Below are positions 55,411 through 63,728 of a DNA stretch of 64,000 nucleotides, piece by piece. This stretch comes from Polaribacter sp. (GTDB taxonomy: Bacteria; Bacteroidota; Bacteroidia; Flavobacteriales; Flavobacteriaceae): positions 119,786 to 183,785 of the forward strand of contig NZ_JAHEHX010000018.1 in assembly GCF_024639685.1 (NCBI RefSeq), written 5' to 3'. Both the position numbers and the translations under genes were made by a program. Every line of letters starts with the position of its first letter. The stretch's first letter is position 1. Under the pieces are notes generated by a model that saw nothing but the letters and a program-made list of their open reading frames with translations, was not told where the DNA came from and made no database searches.

Positions 55411-56252
55411 TCCTTTTTGTGGTATGCTAATAAATTATCAATAGGTCTTTGAATAACATCGGTAATGACATGCCCATTTTTAACGGCTACTTTCTCTAAA
55501 ATATCCCTAAAGTAAAACGCAATAGACCCTATAAAGTACAATGGCGTCTGTGCGTCTTTTTCGTAAGGTAAAATACGGTATTTAAAAAACTCTTGAAATC
55601 CGCGCTTTATAATTTTCTTTATGTATTTTTCTTCCTTAAATTCAAACATAAATTTTGCAAAAGAAGCCAAATACATGTTCGGATTCGGCATTCTGTATAA
55701 GTTTTCTTTAATGACATCTGCATCCAAGTTAAACTCCTCCCGAAAACGAGCCGCCATCACTTTGGGCATTTTATCATAAAAATACTCACGCAGCAATAGC
55801 TTTCCAAAGTAATTCCCACTGGCTTCATCCATTAAAATATAACCTAAAGAAGGGGTTTTCATTTGAAGCTGTGCTCCGTCAAAATAACAACTGTTAGAGC
55901 CTGTACCTAGTATACAAACAAGCGCAGGTGTTTTTCCTGTTGCTGCATATACAGCAGCCAACATGTCTTCAGCAATGTGTATGGTTGCATTTACAAAAAT
56001 AGACTTTAATACCTCTTGCAAAATCTTAGCGGGTTGTGCAGTACCACAGCCTGCTCCATAAAAATGAATCTCGGTTACTTCTTCTTTAATATTGATGAGC
56101 TGAAACATGTTTACAATTCTGTTGTTCAGCTCCTCTCTAGCCACTACAGCAGGATTTAACCCCAAGGTACGAACTCTAAATACCTCTTCTTTTTGGGTGT
56201 CTAGAGCAATCCAGTCTGCTTTGGTAGAACCACCATCTGCAATTAATATCAT
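55392..56252 (-). CDS. BadF/BadG-type ATPase, probable N-acetylglucosamine kinase
   Basis: A 286-aa member of the BadF/BadG/BcrA/BcrD ATPase family, which includes eukaryotic and bacterial GlcNAc kinases. The phosphate-1 motif is ADGGSTKADW (4-13), followed by YGAGCG (near residue 64-69) and LGTGSNSCYFDG near 114-125. The start is moved to ATG 56252 (MILIADGGST), since the longer frame begins at TTG overlapping a -7 box at 56271-56278. It probably phosphorylates an amino sugar for cell-wall recycling; the substrate is inferred. Confidence 0.82.
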   Translation of the reverse strand: MILIADGGSTKADWIALDTQKEEVFRVRTLGLNPAVVAREELNNRIVNMFQLINIKEEVTEIHFYGAGCGTAQPAKILQEVLKSIFVNATIHIAEDMLAAVYAATGKTPALVCILGTGSNSCYFDGAQLQMKTPSLGYILMDEASGNYFGKLLLREYFYDKMPKVMAARFREEFNLDADVIKENLYRMPNPNMYLASFAKFMFEFKEEKYIKKIIKRGFQEFFKYRILPYEKDAQTPLYFIGSIAFYFRDILEKVAVKNGHVITDVIQRPIDNLLAYHKKEVTFRN

Positions 56253-56270
56253 AATTTGACTATTTTTTAT

Positions 56271-56278
56271 CAAATATA
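56271..56278 (-). promoter_or_regulatory. -7 box of the kinase gene
   Basis: The - strand reads TATATTTG, a perfect TAnnTTTG, with a leader of about 14 nt to ATG 56252. Confidence 0.55.
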
Positions 56279-56340
56279 TTGCAAGTTCTTTTGCGAAACA
56301 ATAGCAAAGAAAACTTCAATCGTTTTCGTACTTAAAAACA

Positions 56341-56377
56341 AAAAAGGTTTTTACAAGAAATTGTAAAAACCTTTTTT
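56341..56377 (-). terminator. Intrinsic terminator of the polysaccharide export operon
   Basis: Perfect 16-bp arms AAAAAGGTTTTTACAA and TTGTAAAAACCTTTTT around GAAA, 19 bp after the wzz-like stop codon. Confidence 0.8.
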
Positions 56378-56395
56378 AATAAGAATGGTTCGTAA

Positions 56396-57508
56396 TTATG
56401 CGTTGTCCCAATCCTTTTTAAAATCTTTTAAAAAATCTTTAGCTAAAATGTACCCTAGACTTCCAATAAATCCTAAAAAGGTATAGATAACTAAAATTAA
56501 TGCTTTTTTAGGTCCTGCTTTTTCTTTCGGAATAGATACTGGTTTTAATATGGTAAAAATCGGAGTATCTTTCTTTACCTGTAAACGTTGTGTTTCCAAT
56601 TGCTTTGCCAATTCTGTATAAACGTTAAAAGCAATATCGTATTCTGCTTGTAATTGCATGAGTTGCGATTGTGCCAAAGCTGTATTCATTCCTCTATTGC
56701 TGTCTTGAAAAGCAGCATAGGCAGTTTTCTTGGCATTGAATTCTCTCTCTTTCTCAGCAAAAAGCTCTTCAATGTATTGGAGTTGCTCAATAGACTTTTG
56801 GGTTTTAAATTGTAGGGCATAGCGTTGCAATAAATTTTGTGCTTTTAACGCTAATTGTGCACTTGCCTCTGCTTCAGGTAAGGTTGCTGTTAACGAAATA
56901 AAACCTTCTTTAGCATTTACGTTTAACTGAATTTGCTCGTCCAATTGTTTTATTAAAGCAGCTTCCTCTTTCGTTAAACGTAAGATGGTATTTTTAGAGG
57001 GTGCTTTTACTTCAGCAACCTCATCACTTTTTAAAGCGCCAATAATTACCCCTGGTAAACCTAGCGTGTATTTTTTTAGATTGGCTAAAAATCCGGGGGA
57101 ATAATGGTTTTCGTAATAGGCTTGGTACGTAAGGGTACTGTCTATGCCTTCTATGGTTAACGGAGTATTGAGTAGCTCTAACTTAAACGGAATGCTACTC
57201 ACAATTTCTGGGTACAATTCTGGCGAAATCTCTCCTCCAGAACTTCCTCCACCTCCTAAATTAATTCCTGCTAAAGAGGCCAAACTTCCTAGATTTCCTC
57301 CTACAGAACTAGACTCAGTAACTGGGACAATAGTGGTAGAGGTCGAAAAATAATTTTTAGACAATAGTGCTATAAATAGCCCCAAGCCAAAAAATAAGGC
57401 TGTGGTTCTCATCACCAACTTACGTTGCAGCCAAAACTTTTTTAATAGGGCTACAATATCAATACTATCTTCTTCGTGTACTGTGTGCGATTGTTTTACA
57501 TCACTCAT
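56396..57508 (-). CDS. Wzz/chain-length determinant-like protein
   Basis: A 370-aa polysaccharide co-polymerase of the inner membrane. It has the N-terminal Wzz segment IDIVALLKKFWLQRKLVMRT, a first membrane helix near 35-53, a large periplasmic coiled-coil part (about 55-335) and a second helix near 338-358 preceded by a Pro-rich stretch (KPVSIPKEKAGPKK). No C-terminal tyrosine kinase domain is present. It lies 18 bp after the Wza-like gene. It sets chain length of the exported polysaccharide. Confidence 0.85.
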   Translation of the reverse strand: MSDVKQSHTVHEEDSIDIVALLKKFWLQRKLVMRTTALFFGLGLFIALLSKNYFSTSTTIVPVTESSSVGGNLGSLASLAGINLGGGGSSGGEISPELYPEIVSSIPFKLELLNTPLTIEGIDSTLTYQAYYENHYSPGFLANLKKYTLGLPGVIIGALKSDEVAEVKAPSKNTILRLTKEEAALIKQLDEQIQLNVNAKEGFISLTATLPEAEASAQLALKAQNLLQRYALQFKTQKSIEQLQYIEELFAEKEREFNAKKTAYAAFQDSNRGMNTALAQSQLMQLQAEYDIAFNVYTELAKQLETQRLQVKKDTPIFTILKPVSIPKEKAGPKKALILVIYTFLGFIGSLGYILAKDFLKDFKKDWDNA

Positions 57509-57526
57509 AACTTCAATAGGGTTTAC

Positions 57527-59929
57527 TTATTTGGCGGCGGTTAATGATTGAATGATTAAAGCTAATGTAGCAATAGAAGAGGTAATACCCAATACTTCTT
57601 GAGTAGACATTCTTTCTTTTTTCTCATGTTCTGGAATAATAATTTCTGCGCCTTGAGTTACTTCCGGATAGAACTTAAAAAATAAAAACTTTTTTAATGT
57701 TTTTATCTCCCCATTGCTATAGCGAACGTATAACTTAGATTTTTTTGCAGTATTTGTAAAACCCCCAGAGTTACGAATATAGTACTTTAAGCTTTGGTTT
57801 TTGTTGTATTGCACCAAAGAAGGTACCAAAACTTCTCCTGTAATTTTCACTGTTTCTTCTAGTTCTGGAATAATAAGTTCATCACCCGATTTCAGGTATA
57901 TATCGATAGGTGTACCAGGATTTTTTAAAATGGCTACCAAATCGATACCAATAGAGGATACCTCTTTGTCTTGAGCTACTTCCACTTCAAGATCCCCTAA
58001 ATTAAAGTCAATTTCTTCATTAGACGATGCATTGTTTTTTCGAAGTAAAGTTGCACCTTGTAAATACGCAAATTCAGTAATATCACCTGCTCTTTGAATC
58101 AGATCTGAAATACGTTCATTTTTTTTCTCCAAAGTGTATGCACCAGGATACAACACTTGTCCGGTAACTGAAACTGTTTGTTGTGTGGTATACCCTACTG
58201 CATTTCGAACGGTAATTAAATCAAACGGTTCAAAGTAAAAAGGTTTCCCGTTGTTTAAGGCTAAGTTTTCTTTAGACGAAATGGTAAATACTTTACTCAA
58301 TGTTTTATAACTTCCGTCTTTTAATCGTCTGGACACACTTACTTGCGTTGCATCTGCACTTTCTTTTAATCCGTCAGACAAGGCAATAACATCCTCAATT
58401 TGCATTTTTTCTACAAACGGAATGCTTCCAGGAGTATTTACAGCGCCATTAATTTGCACCACACGTGCTTCTCTAAGGTTGTTTTTATTAAACACTGTGA
58501 TTTCGTCTTTGTTTTGCAAAGGAATAGCAGTCGTACCTGCTAGTACCTCTGCTACTGAAAACGGAATGTTCTCTTGGGTAGCGTCTTCATAGGTTCTTAC
58601 CAAAAGACCACGTTCTACAAATGCTTCTGGTGTTATGCCTTTCGTTTTAGCAAATAGATCTTGCAAGGTCATGTTAGGCGTTAACTCAAAATTACCAGGG
58701 CGCAATACCTCTCCAGAAATGGTTACTTTGTTGGTATAGGTATCTAACACCTCTTGCACTAGAATTTTATCTCCAGGTTGTAAAACAAAAGTACTGGCTT
58801 TGTTGCGCGTAATTTCTTTTACTTCTCTTTCTAACCCGTTAAGGCGCTCTACAACTAACAAATCGGTATAAGCTTTTGGCGTAAAGCCGCCAAAATACCC
58901 AATTAAATCGGCTAGGGTTTCTGCATTTTTCACCTCATAGATTCCAGGTCTTTTTACAGCCCCTTCTACAGTAATTAAGTTTTTGTAAGGTCCAACTAAT
59001 AAAACATCTTGATCTTGTAGAGTGCTGTTTCCATTTTGGGTACCGTGTACCAAATATTCATAAATATCTAAGGTACTTATCGTTGTATTACCACGCACCA
59101 ATTTCACTTCTCTAAAAGTACCGAGTTTGGTAGGTCCTCCAGCCACATATAAGGCATTTAGCACGGTAGATAATGAATTTAACGCATAGGTTCCTGGTGC
59201 TTTTACTTCACCAATAATATTTACCTGTACTGTTCGTATTTTAGAGACGGTTACATTGGTATAAATTTTAGTGTAGCTGTCTTTGGCTGCTGAAATTCCA
59301 GCATGCTTTTGCTTCAGCTTGCTTACAATTTTACGATCAGCATTGGCCAAAGAAAATCCGTTTACATAAATATATCCTACTCCATTAATCATTATATACC
59401 CTCTTTGATTTACGCTAGCTTTGTAGGTAATTTCTGTAGCACCCCACAAATCGATCATTAGCTCATCTCCAGGACCAATTTGATAGGTAGCAGGCACTGC
59501 CATGTTGGTACTAGGAGCAAAGGCTATTTTAGCGTTCTCAAAAAAGGAATACCCAAATACTTGTGTCCCTGTGCTTTTATTTTGTACTTCTTGTCCGTTT
59601 TTTAATCCATAAGGTTCGGATACTTTTTCAGCTACCGTTTTTACAGCATCAATTTGTTCTTCCTTTTGGGTAATCATTTTTAAACTGTTTACACGTCGTT
59701 TAAACTCCGCCACTTTAGAAGAAGATATGCCTTGCACTTGCGCCATTTTTTCTACTTGGGGCATAGTATACCCGTTTTTTTGAATGGTTTCCCAGTAATT
59801 GGAAATTTCATCATCCGACAAACTATTGATGTCTATATTTTTTAAGGTAGATAAGTCTTGCGTAAAGGCAATAGTGGTAATGCAAGCAAACAACCACGCA
59901 AAAAGAAAATTTCTTTTACTTCGATTCAT
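57527..59929 (-). CDS. Wza-like SLBB polysaccharide export protein
   Basis: An 800-aa outer membrane exporter. Signal peptide about 1-23. A poly_export domain (YQIGPGDELMIDLWGATEI, near 150-170) is followed by several SLBB repeats, visible as VNIIGEVKAPGTYAL, ITVEGAVKRPGIYEV, VTISGEVLRPGNFEL, VQINGAVNTPGSIPF, VSVTGQVLYPGAYTL and VKITGEVLVPSLVQY. A hydrophobic C-terminus (near 780-797) may be a membrane anchor. Six visible repeats make it much larger than E. coli Wza (379 aa), which is common in Bacteroidetes. Confidence 0.88.
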   Translation of the reverse strand: MNRSKRNFLFAWLFACITTIAFTQDLSTLKNIDINSLSDDEISNYWETIQKNGYTMPQVEKMAQVQGISSSKVAEFKRRVNSLKMITQKEEQIDAVKTVAEKVSEPYGLKNGQEVQNKSTGTQVFGYSFFENAKIAFAPSTNMAVPATYQIGPGDELMIDLWGATEITYKASVNQRGYIMINGVGYIYVNGFSLANADRKIVSKLKQKHAGISAAKDSYTKIYTNVTVSKIRTVQVNIIGEVKAPGTYALNSLSTVLNALYVAGGPTKLGTFREVKLVRGNTTISTLDIYEYLVHGTQNGNSTLQDQDVLLVGPYKNLITVEGAVKRPGIYEVKNAETLADLIGYFGGFTPKAYTDLLVVERLNGLEREVKEITRNKASTFVLQPGDKILVQEVLDTYTNKVTISGEVLRPGNFELTPNMTLQDLFAKTKGITPEAFVERGLLVRTYEDATQENIPFSVAEVLAGTTAIPLQNKDEITVFNKNNLREARVVQINGAVNTPGSIPFVEKMQIEDVIALSDGLKESADATQVSVSRRLKDGSYKTLSKVFTISSKENLALNNGKPFYFEPFDLITVRNAVGYTTQQTVSVTGQVLYPGAYTLEKKNERISDLIQRAGDITEFAYLQGATLLRKNNASSNEEIDFNLGDLEVEVAQDKEVSSIGIDLVAILKNPGTPIDIYLKSGDELIIPELEETVKITGEVLVPSLVQYNKNQSLKYYIRNSGGFTNTAKKSKLYVRYSNGEIKTLKKFLFFKFYPEVTQGAEIIIPEHEKKERMSTQEVLGITSSIATLALIIQSLTAAK

Positions 59930-60018
59930 TGATTCTATTTTTTGGTAAAAATAAATATTTATTAATAGGAGTGCTAATTTTTAATACAGAAACTATAGCA
60001 GACACGGTAAGAGCTGTT

Positions 60019-61209
60019 TTAAAAGAAGAAAATACGAATTAACTTTAACTTCTTATTAAATTTCAGTTGTTTTTTGGTACTTAAATTGGGTGTAGGATGG
60101 CTTATTTTAAACAAAAATCGACGTAGTTTTACCTTCTTTCGTTTTGAACCTAAGCCTTTGTTTACTATAAATAACGATAATGTTAACACCAAATAACTTG
60201 CCAAGAGCACAATGCTGGCTGTACCCAAATCATATTGCAAAAGCGCTGCATAGACTACCCCAATAAGTATGATATTGATACCCCCTGCCAAAAACGACGC
60301 TTTCGCGTGCGATAAGCCTGAATCTATCAATACATGGTGCAGGTGATTACGGTCTGGACTAAAAAAAGGTTTCTTGTGGATTTTTCGGATGCATACCACG
60401 CGCACGATATCAAAAGCAGGAATGCTTAAAATAGCCAATGCCAATAATGGAGTTTCAGAACGTCCAATTCCAAGAGCATCAAGAGTACTAAACCCTACTG
60501 AAAGCAATCGCATGGCTAAAATACCAAATAACAATCCTAAGATGAGAGAACCGGTATCTCCCATAAATAACTTGCGTTTAATAGATAAATTGAATCGTAA
60601 AAAGGCCAATAACATTCCTACAATTACAACACAAAGTCCTACATAAAAATACAATCCTATGATAAAAAAGGACAGTCCAAAAGCACTAGCTACCACAATA
60701 CCTATTATAGAAGCCAAACCATCGATACCGTCAATTAGATTATAGGCATTAATAAGAGAAACATACAAAAAAGTGCTAAATAAAACGGAAAACAAAGTTG
60801 GTAGGGCTTTAATGCCTAGAAAACCATGTAAATCCGTTATCCTAAATTCTGGGTGTACTAATAAAGCACATATAGCAATCCATTGCCCTAGTAGTTTTGC
60901 TTTGGGAGAAATATCTTTCAAATCATCTTTTAGACCTGTAAAAAAGATTACAGAAATAGCAAATAGAAGTGTTCCTATGAGCCATCCGTTTTCTTGACTA
61001 AATGATATGATAAAAAACACAAGTAATGCAATGTAAAAAGAAACACCACCAAAACTGGGTGTAATGGAAGTATGGGAACTTCTATTTTCTGGAATGGCAA
61101 CAAAACCTCGTTTTAAACTAAGGGCTCGTACCTTTGGTAATAATTGACTAACGAGTAGGAAGGTTCCTAAAAGTAGCAATAATAAAATTACTTTTTCCGG
61201 TATTAACAT
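60019..61209 (-). CDS. WecA/TagO-like undecaprenyl-phosphate sugar-1-phosphate transferase
   Basis: A 396-aa polytopic membrane enzyme of the MraY/WecA/TagO family, which initiates glycan chains on undecaprenyl phosphate. It has about ten helices. Catalytic motifs: GLKDDLKDISPKAK (Asp-Asp pair), NAYNLIDGIDGLAS, MGDTGSLILG and RNHLHHVLIDSG (the H-box of WecA-type enzymes). The C-terminal about 45 residues are basic. It is the first gene of the wecA-wza-wzz operon, with a -7 box at 61235-61242. Confidence 0.9.
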   Translation of the reverse strand: MLIPEKVILLLLLLGTFLLVSQLLPKVRALSLKRGFVAIPENRSSHTSITPSFGGVSFYIALLVFFIISFSQENGWLIGTLLFAISVIFFTGLKDDLKDISPKAKLLGQWIAICALLVHPEFRITDLHGFLGIKALPTLFSVLFSTFLYVSLINAYNLIDGIDGLASIIGIVVASAFGLSFFIIGLYFYVGLCVVIVGMLLAFLRFNLSIKRKLFMGDTGSLILGLLFGILAMRLLSVGFSTLDALGIGRSETPLLALAILSIPAFDIVRVVCIRKIHKKPFFSPDRNHLHHVLIDSGLSHAKASFLAGGINIILIGVVYAALLQYDLGTASIVLLASYLVLTLSLFIVNKGLGSKRKKVKLRRFLFKISHPTPNLSTKKQLKFNKKLKLIRIFFF

Positions 61210-61234
61210 AATAATTTTTCTTTCTTAAGCAGTA

Positions 61235-61242
61235 CAAAGGTA
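61235..61242 (-). promoter_or_regulatory. -7 box of the polysaccharide operon
   Basis: The - strand reads TACCTTTG, fitting TAnnTTTG, with a leader of about 22 nt before the WecA-like gene. Confidence 0.5.
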
Positions 61243-61481
61243 TAAAATTATTGTTTACCAAGATTGAAATGCATTAAAAATAATTTATTACAAATGGATA
61301 AAAGCGTGTGTATTTGGAGAAATGGTGACACTTTTAAATTGAAGTTCAGGCTTAAAATTTATGTTGTTTAGAGATAAAATGTGAAAAAGCAATAGATTTA
61401 TGACTACACTCCGTAGTCTTTTCAAAAATAAACACGATTTAACTACTTATATACCTGTATTTTAACTTTTTTATTTTAAAA
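61243..61481. other. Intergenic region between polysaccharide operon and integrase
   Basis: The 384-bp gap from 61210 to 61593 has no convincing ORF. This part contains a small dyad, GACTAC-ACTCC-GTAGTC (61402-61418), followed by TTTTC, weakly terminator-like on the + strand. Nothing else stands out. The repeats nearest the integrase are listed separately. Confidence 0.5.
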
Positions 61482-61609
61482 ATATAACGTATCTTGAAGT
61501 AGATAATAATGTTAAATATTTTAGATAAATTCGTTTTTAATAAAATATTATAATGTTATATCTATGTTAAAATAAACAAATAACATACGTTATATGCACG
61601 TTAAATATT
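61482..61609. repeat. Inverted and direct repeats at the integrase 5' end
   Basis: ATATAACGTAT (61482-61492) and its exact complement ATACGTTATAT (61585-61595) face each other 92 bp apart; the right arm contains the first two bases of the integrase ATG. GTTAAATATT occurs directly repeated at 61511-61520 and 61600-61609. A further pair AATATTTTA/TAAAATATT lies between. Such arrays fit recombinase binding sites, an invertible segment or an autoregulatory operator; which one is not decidable here. Confidence 0.55.
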
Positions 61610-62610
61610 ACAAAAAAACTATAAAAAAGACACATCAAACACCCTTAAAAATAGAAAAATCCATTTTATTTTTAGATTATTTAAATCATTTTATTTCCAA
61701 TGCTGCTACAAAAAGAGTTCGAGGATACGGAACGGTTGGGCTGTCTTATAATACAATTCGGACTTATAAGTCGTTATTTAGAATTGTGAAGGCTTATGAA
61801 GTGGATAAATCAGAGCAATTATACTTGGATTCGATTGACAAATACACCGCTGAATCTTTCACCCGTTTTCTAAAAATAGAACAGCAGTATAGTGATAATT
61901 ACTGCGGACAACTCTTAAAGTTACTAAAAATTATTCTGCGTGATGCAGAGAAAAGTGGCTTAGAAGTGCACCCCTATTCAAATTATATTGAATCTTTTAA
62001 ACAGAAAAGTTCTGATCGAATTTTACATGTTTTAAATCCAGATGAAATAAAAGCATTAAAGGGATTGCAACACATTCCAGAAGAATATAAAGATACTTAT
62101 AAATGGTTATTGATTGGACTCTCTATTGGACAAAGAGTATCAGATTTGCTAAAATTGACTCCAAGAAACCTAAGAAAGGCAACGAGTGGTCTATATATAG
62201 ATATTGTTCAGCAAAAAACAAAAAAAGCGGTGACTATTGGTGTTGCAGATCCTTTGGTTATAGAAATTTTAGAAAAAGAATTTCCAAAAAAAGTATCACA
62301 AGTGAGCTTTAACAAAGAGATTAAAGTACTATGTAAAATGGCAAGGATTAACGAATTCGTAAGTGGATTTAAAAACAACCCGAAGACTAGAAGAAAGGAA
62401 ATTGTGTCTGCCCAAAAATATGAATTTGTAACTTCACATATTATGAGACGCTCTTTTGCATCTAACTATTATGGGAAAATTGAGACGCCGCTACTAATGA
62501 ATATCACCGGACACTCTAAAGAAAGTACTTTTCTGACTTATATTGGCACGCATCAAAACAAAGATGCATTGGCTGATTTATTTATGCAGCAGGCGGGAGT
62601 TATTTGGTGA
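61594..62610 (+). CDS. Tyrosine-type site-specific recombinase/integrase
   Basis: A 338-aa recombinase. The N-terminal SAM-like core-binding domain is about residues 20-130 (VGLSYNTIRTYKSLFRIV, near 48-65). Catalytic residues visible are Arg in SIGQRVSDLL (near 179), the Lys in VQQKTKKAV, HxxR in SHIMRRSF, the second His in ITGHSKESTF, and the nucleophile Tyr in LTYIGTHQ (near 316). All are present, so it should be active. It stands between the polysaccharide operon and a nucleotidyltransferase gene, with repeats at its start. It may serve DNA inversion or be a remnant of integration. Confidence 0.88.
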   Translation: MHVKYYKKTIKKTHQTPLKIEKSILFLDYLNHFISNAATKRVRGYGTVGLSYNTIRTYKSLFRIVKAYEVDKSEQLYLDSIDKYTAESFTRFLKIEQQYSDNYCGQLLKLLKIILRDAEKSGLEVHPYSNYIESFKQKSSDRILHVLNPDEIKALKGLQHIPEEYKDTYKWLLIGLSIGQRVSDLLKLTPRNLRKATSGLYIDIVQQKTKKAVTIGVADPLVIEILEKEFPKKVSQVSFNKEIKVLCKMARINEFVSGFKNNPKTRRKEIVSAQKYEFVTSHIMRRSFASNYYGKIETPLLMNITGHSKESTFLTYIGTHQNKDALADLFMQQAGVIW

Positions 62611-62640
62611 AAAAATAATATTATCTCCTATAAGAAAAAT

Positions 62641-63702
62641 TTAATTTGAAATTTTTCTTATAATTGTGTTTAATAACCACTTTCTAATTTCGCTATTAAA
62701 AATTGATTTACATACTATACCTAACCTTCTAATTAAATTAATCTTAAACAATTTAAAATTGATTTTTAAATTTGATTCTTTTTTATTAAGAGAGTTATTG
62801 AATGCTTTTAGGTAGTTTTCTGATTCTTTTGTTTTGAAATAACCTAAAGATTCTAAATCTCCAAAAACAAGATTACAATTTGCTATAAAACAATTTAACG
62901 GAATCTTTAACTTAGTAAAGTTTGAAACAACCTTTTTTGTATCAACTTTTTTTGACATGAGAAAAACATCGTAAGCATTTCTTAAAGAAAAAGTTTTAAG
63001 CTCAAATCCATAATCATTTATTTGACTAGATATAATTGAGAGTAATAATTGATTTTCAAAACTTAAAACTGAAAAACTATCTATTTGCTGAACATTCTCA
63101 CTAATCATCTTACAATTAAATTCATCTCTAAATTTTTCTATAGTAACTTCTTTATGAATCTCTACACTACTTATATTGTTATATTTCACTAATTTTGGAT
63201 AATGTCTAAAACCGGGTAAAAAACCTGATTGATTTTCTTGTATAGCATAACCATCATTTTTTAAAATATTAATTGTTTTAAAGAAATTTTCTTCTGAAAA
63301 CAAAAAATCTATATCACCAACCATGCGTTCACCAATATCTTCATACAAACCCTCTAAAAGATTACCCGTTCCTTTTAAAAAAATAGGTTTAACTCCATTA
63401 TCTAATAATAGATTATTTAATTTCTTTGCTTGCCCAATGATTTGATTATTCCTATCTCTATTTAAATTGGTTATGTATTTCATATAATCAACCAAATCAG
63501 CAGGAAGGTATTTTAAAAAATCAGCTCTTTTAAAATTACAATACAATGCAGGAAATACATAATGACTAGTACTTACTTTAACCACTCTATCCCAATCTAC
63601 GTTCGTTGCTTTCAGAATCAACTCAATTTCATCCTTGTTTTTTTCTTCAAATGAGATGGTCAGGCATTTAGCAACAAAATAAAGAGATTCTTTATAATTC
63701 AA
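62641..63702 (-). CDS. NTP_transf_5-like nucleotidyltransferase family protein
   Basis: A 353-aa soluble protein. The segment PIFLKGTGNLLEGLYEDIGE, then RMVGDIDFLF (near 117-143), has the Gly-x-x-Asp-x-Asp pattern of the uncharacterised NTP_transf_5 nucleotidyltransferases, often found in polysaccharide and natural-product loci. The C-terminal half is helical. The only start codon in frame is TTG at 63702, 26 bp after the preceding gene, so coupling is likely. The substrate is unknown; base composition is lower in GC than the porU region. Confidence 0.72.
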   Translation of the reverse strand: MNYKESLYFVAKCLTISFEEKNKDEIELILKATNVDWDRVVKVSTSHYVFPALYCNFKRADFLKYLPADLVDYMKYITNLNRDRNNQIIGQAKKLNNLLLDNGVKPIFLKGTGNLLEGLYEDIGERMVGDIDFLFSEENFFKTINILKNDGYAIQENQSGFLPGFRHYPKLVKYNNISSVEIHKEVTIEKFRDEFNCKMISENVQQIDSFSVLSFENQLLLSIISSQINDYGFELKTFSLRNAYDVFLMSKKVDTKKVVSNFTKLKIPLNCFIANCNLVFGDLESLGYFKTKESENYLKAFNNSLNKKESNLKINFKLFKINLIRRLGIVCKSIFNSEIRKWLLNTIIRKISN

Positions 63703-63728
63703 TTGATTATTATTTGGGAAGAAAAAGA

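Noticed and set aside
59930..60044. Possible gene remnant on the + strand ending DTVRAVLKEENTN
   Set aside because: The frame looks protein-like at its end, but has no clear start or family, overlaps the ends of two real - strand genes, and can arise by chance in AT-rich DNA.
61402..61418. GACTAC-ACTCC-GTAGTC dyad as an attachment site
   Set aside because: Short, single copy in the window and not next to the recombinase gene; more like a weak terminator.
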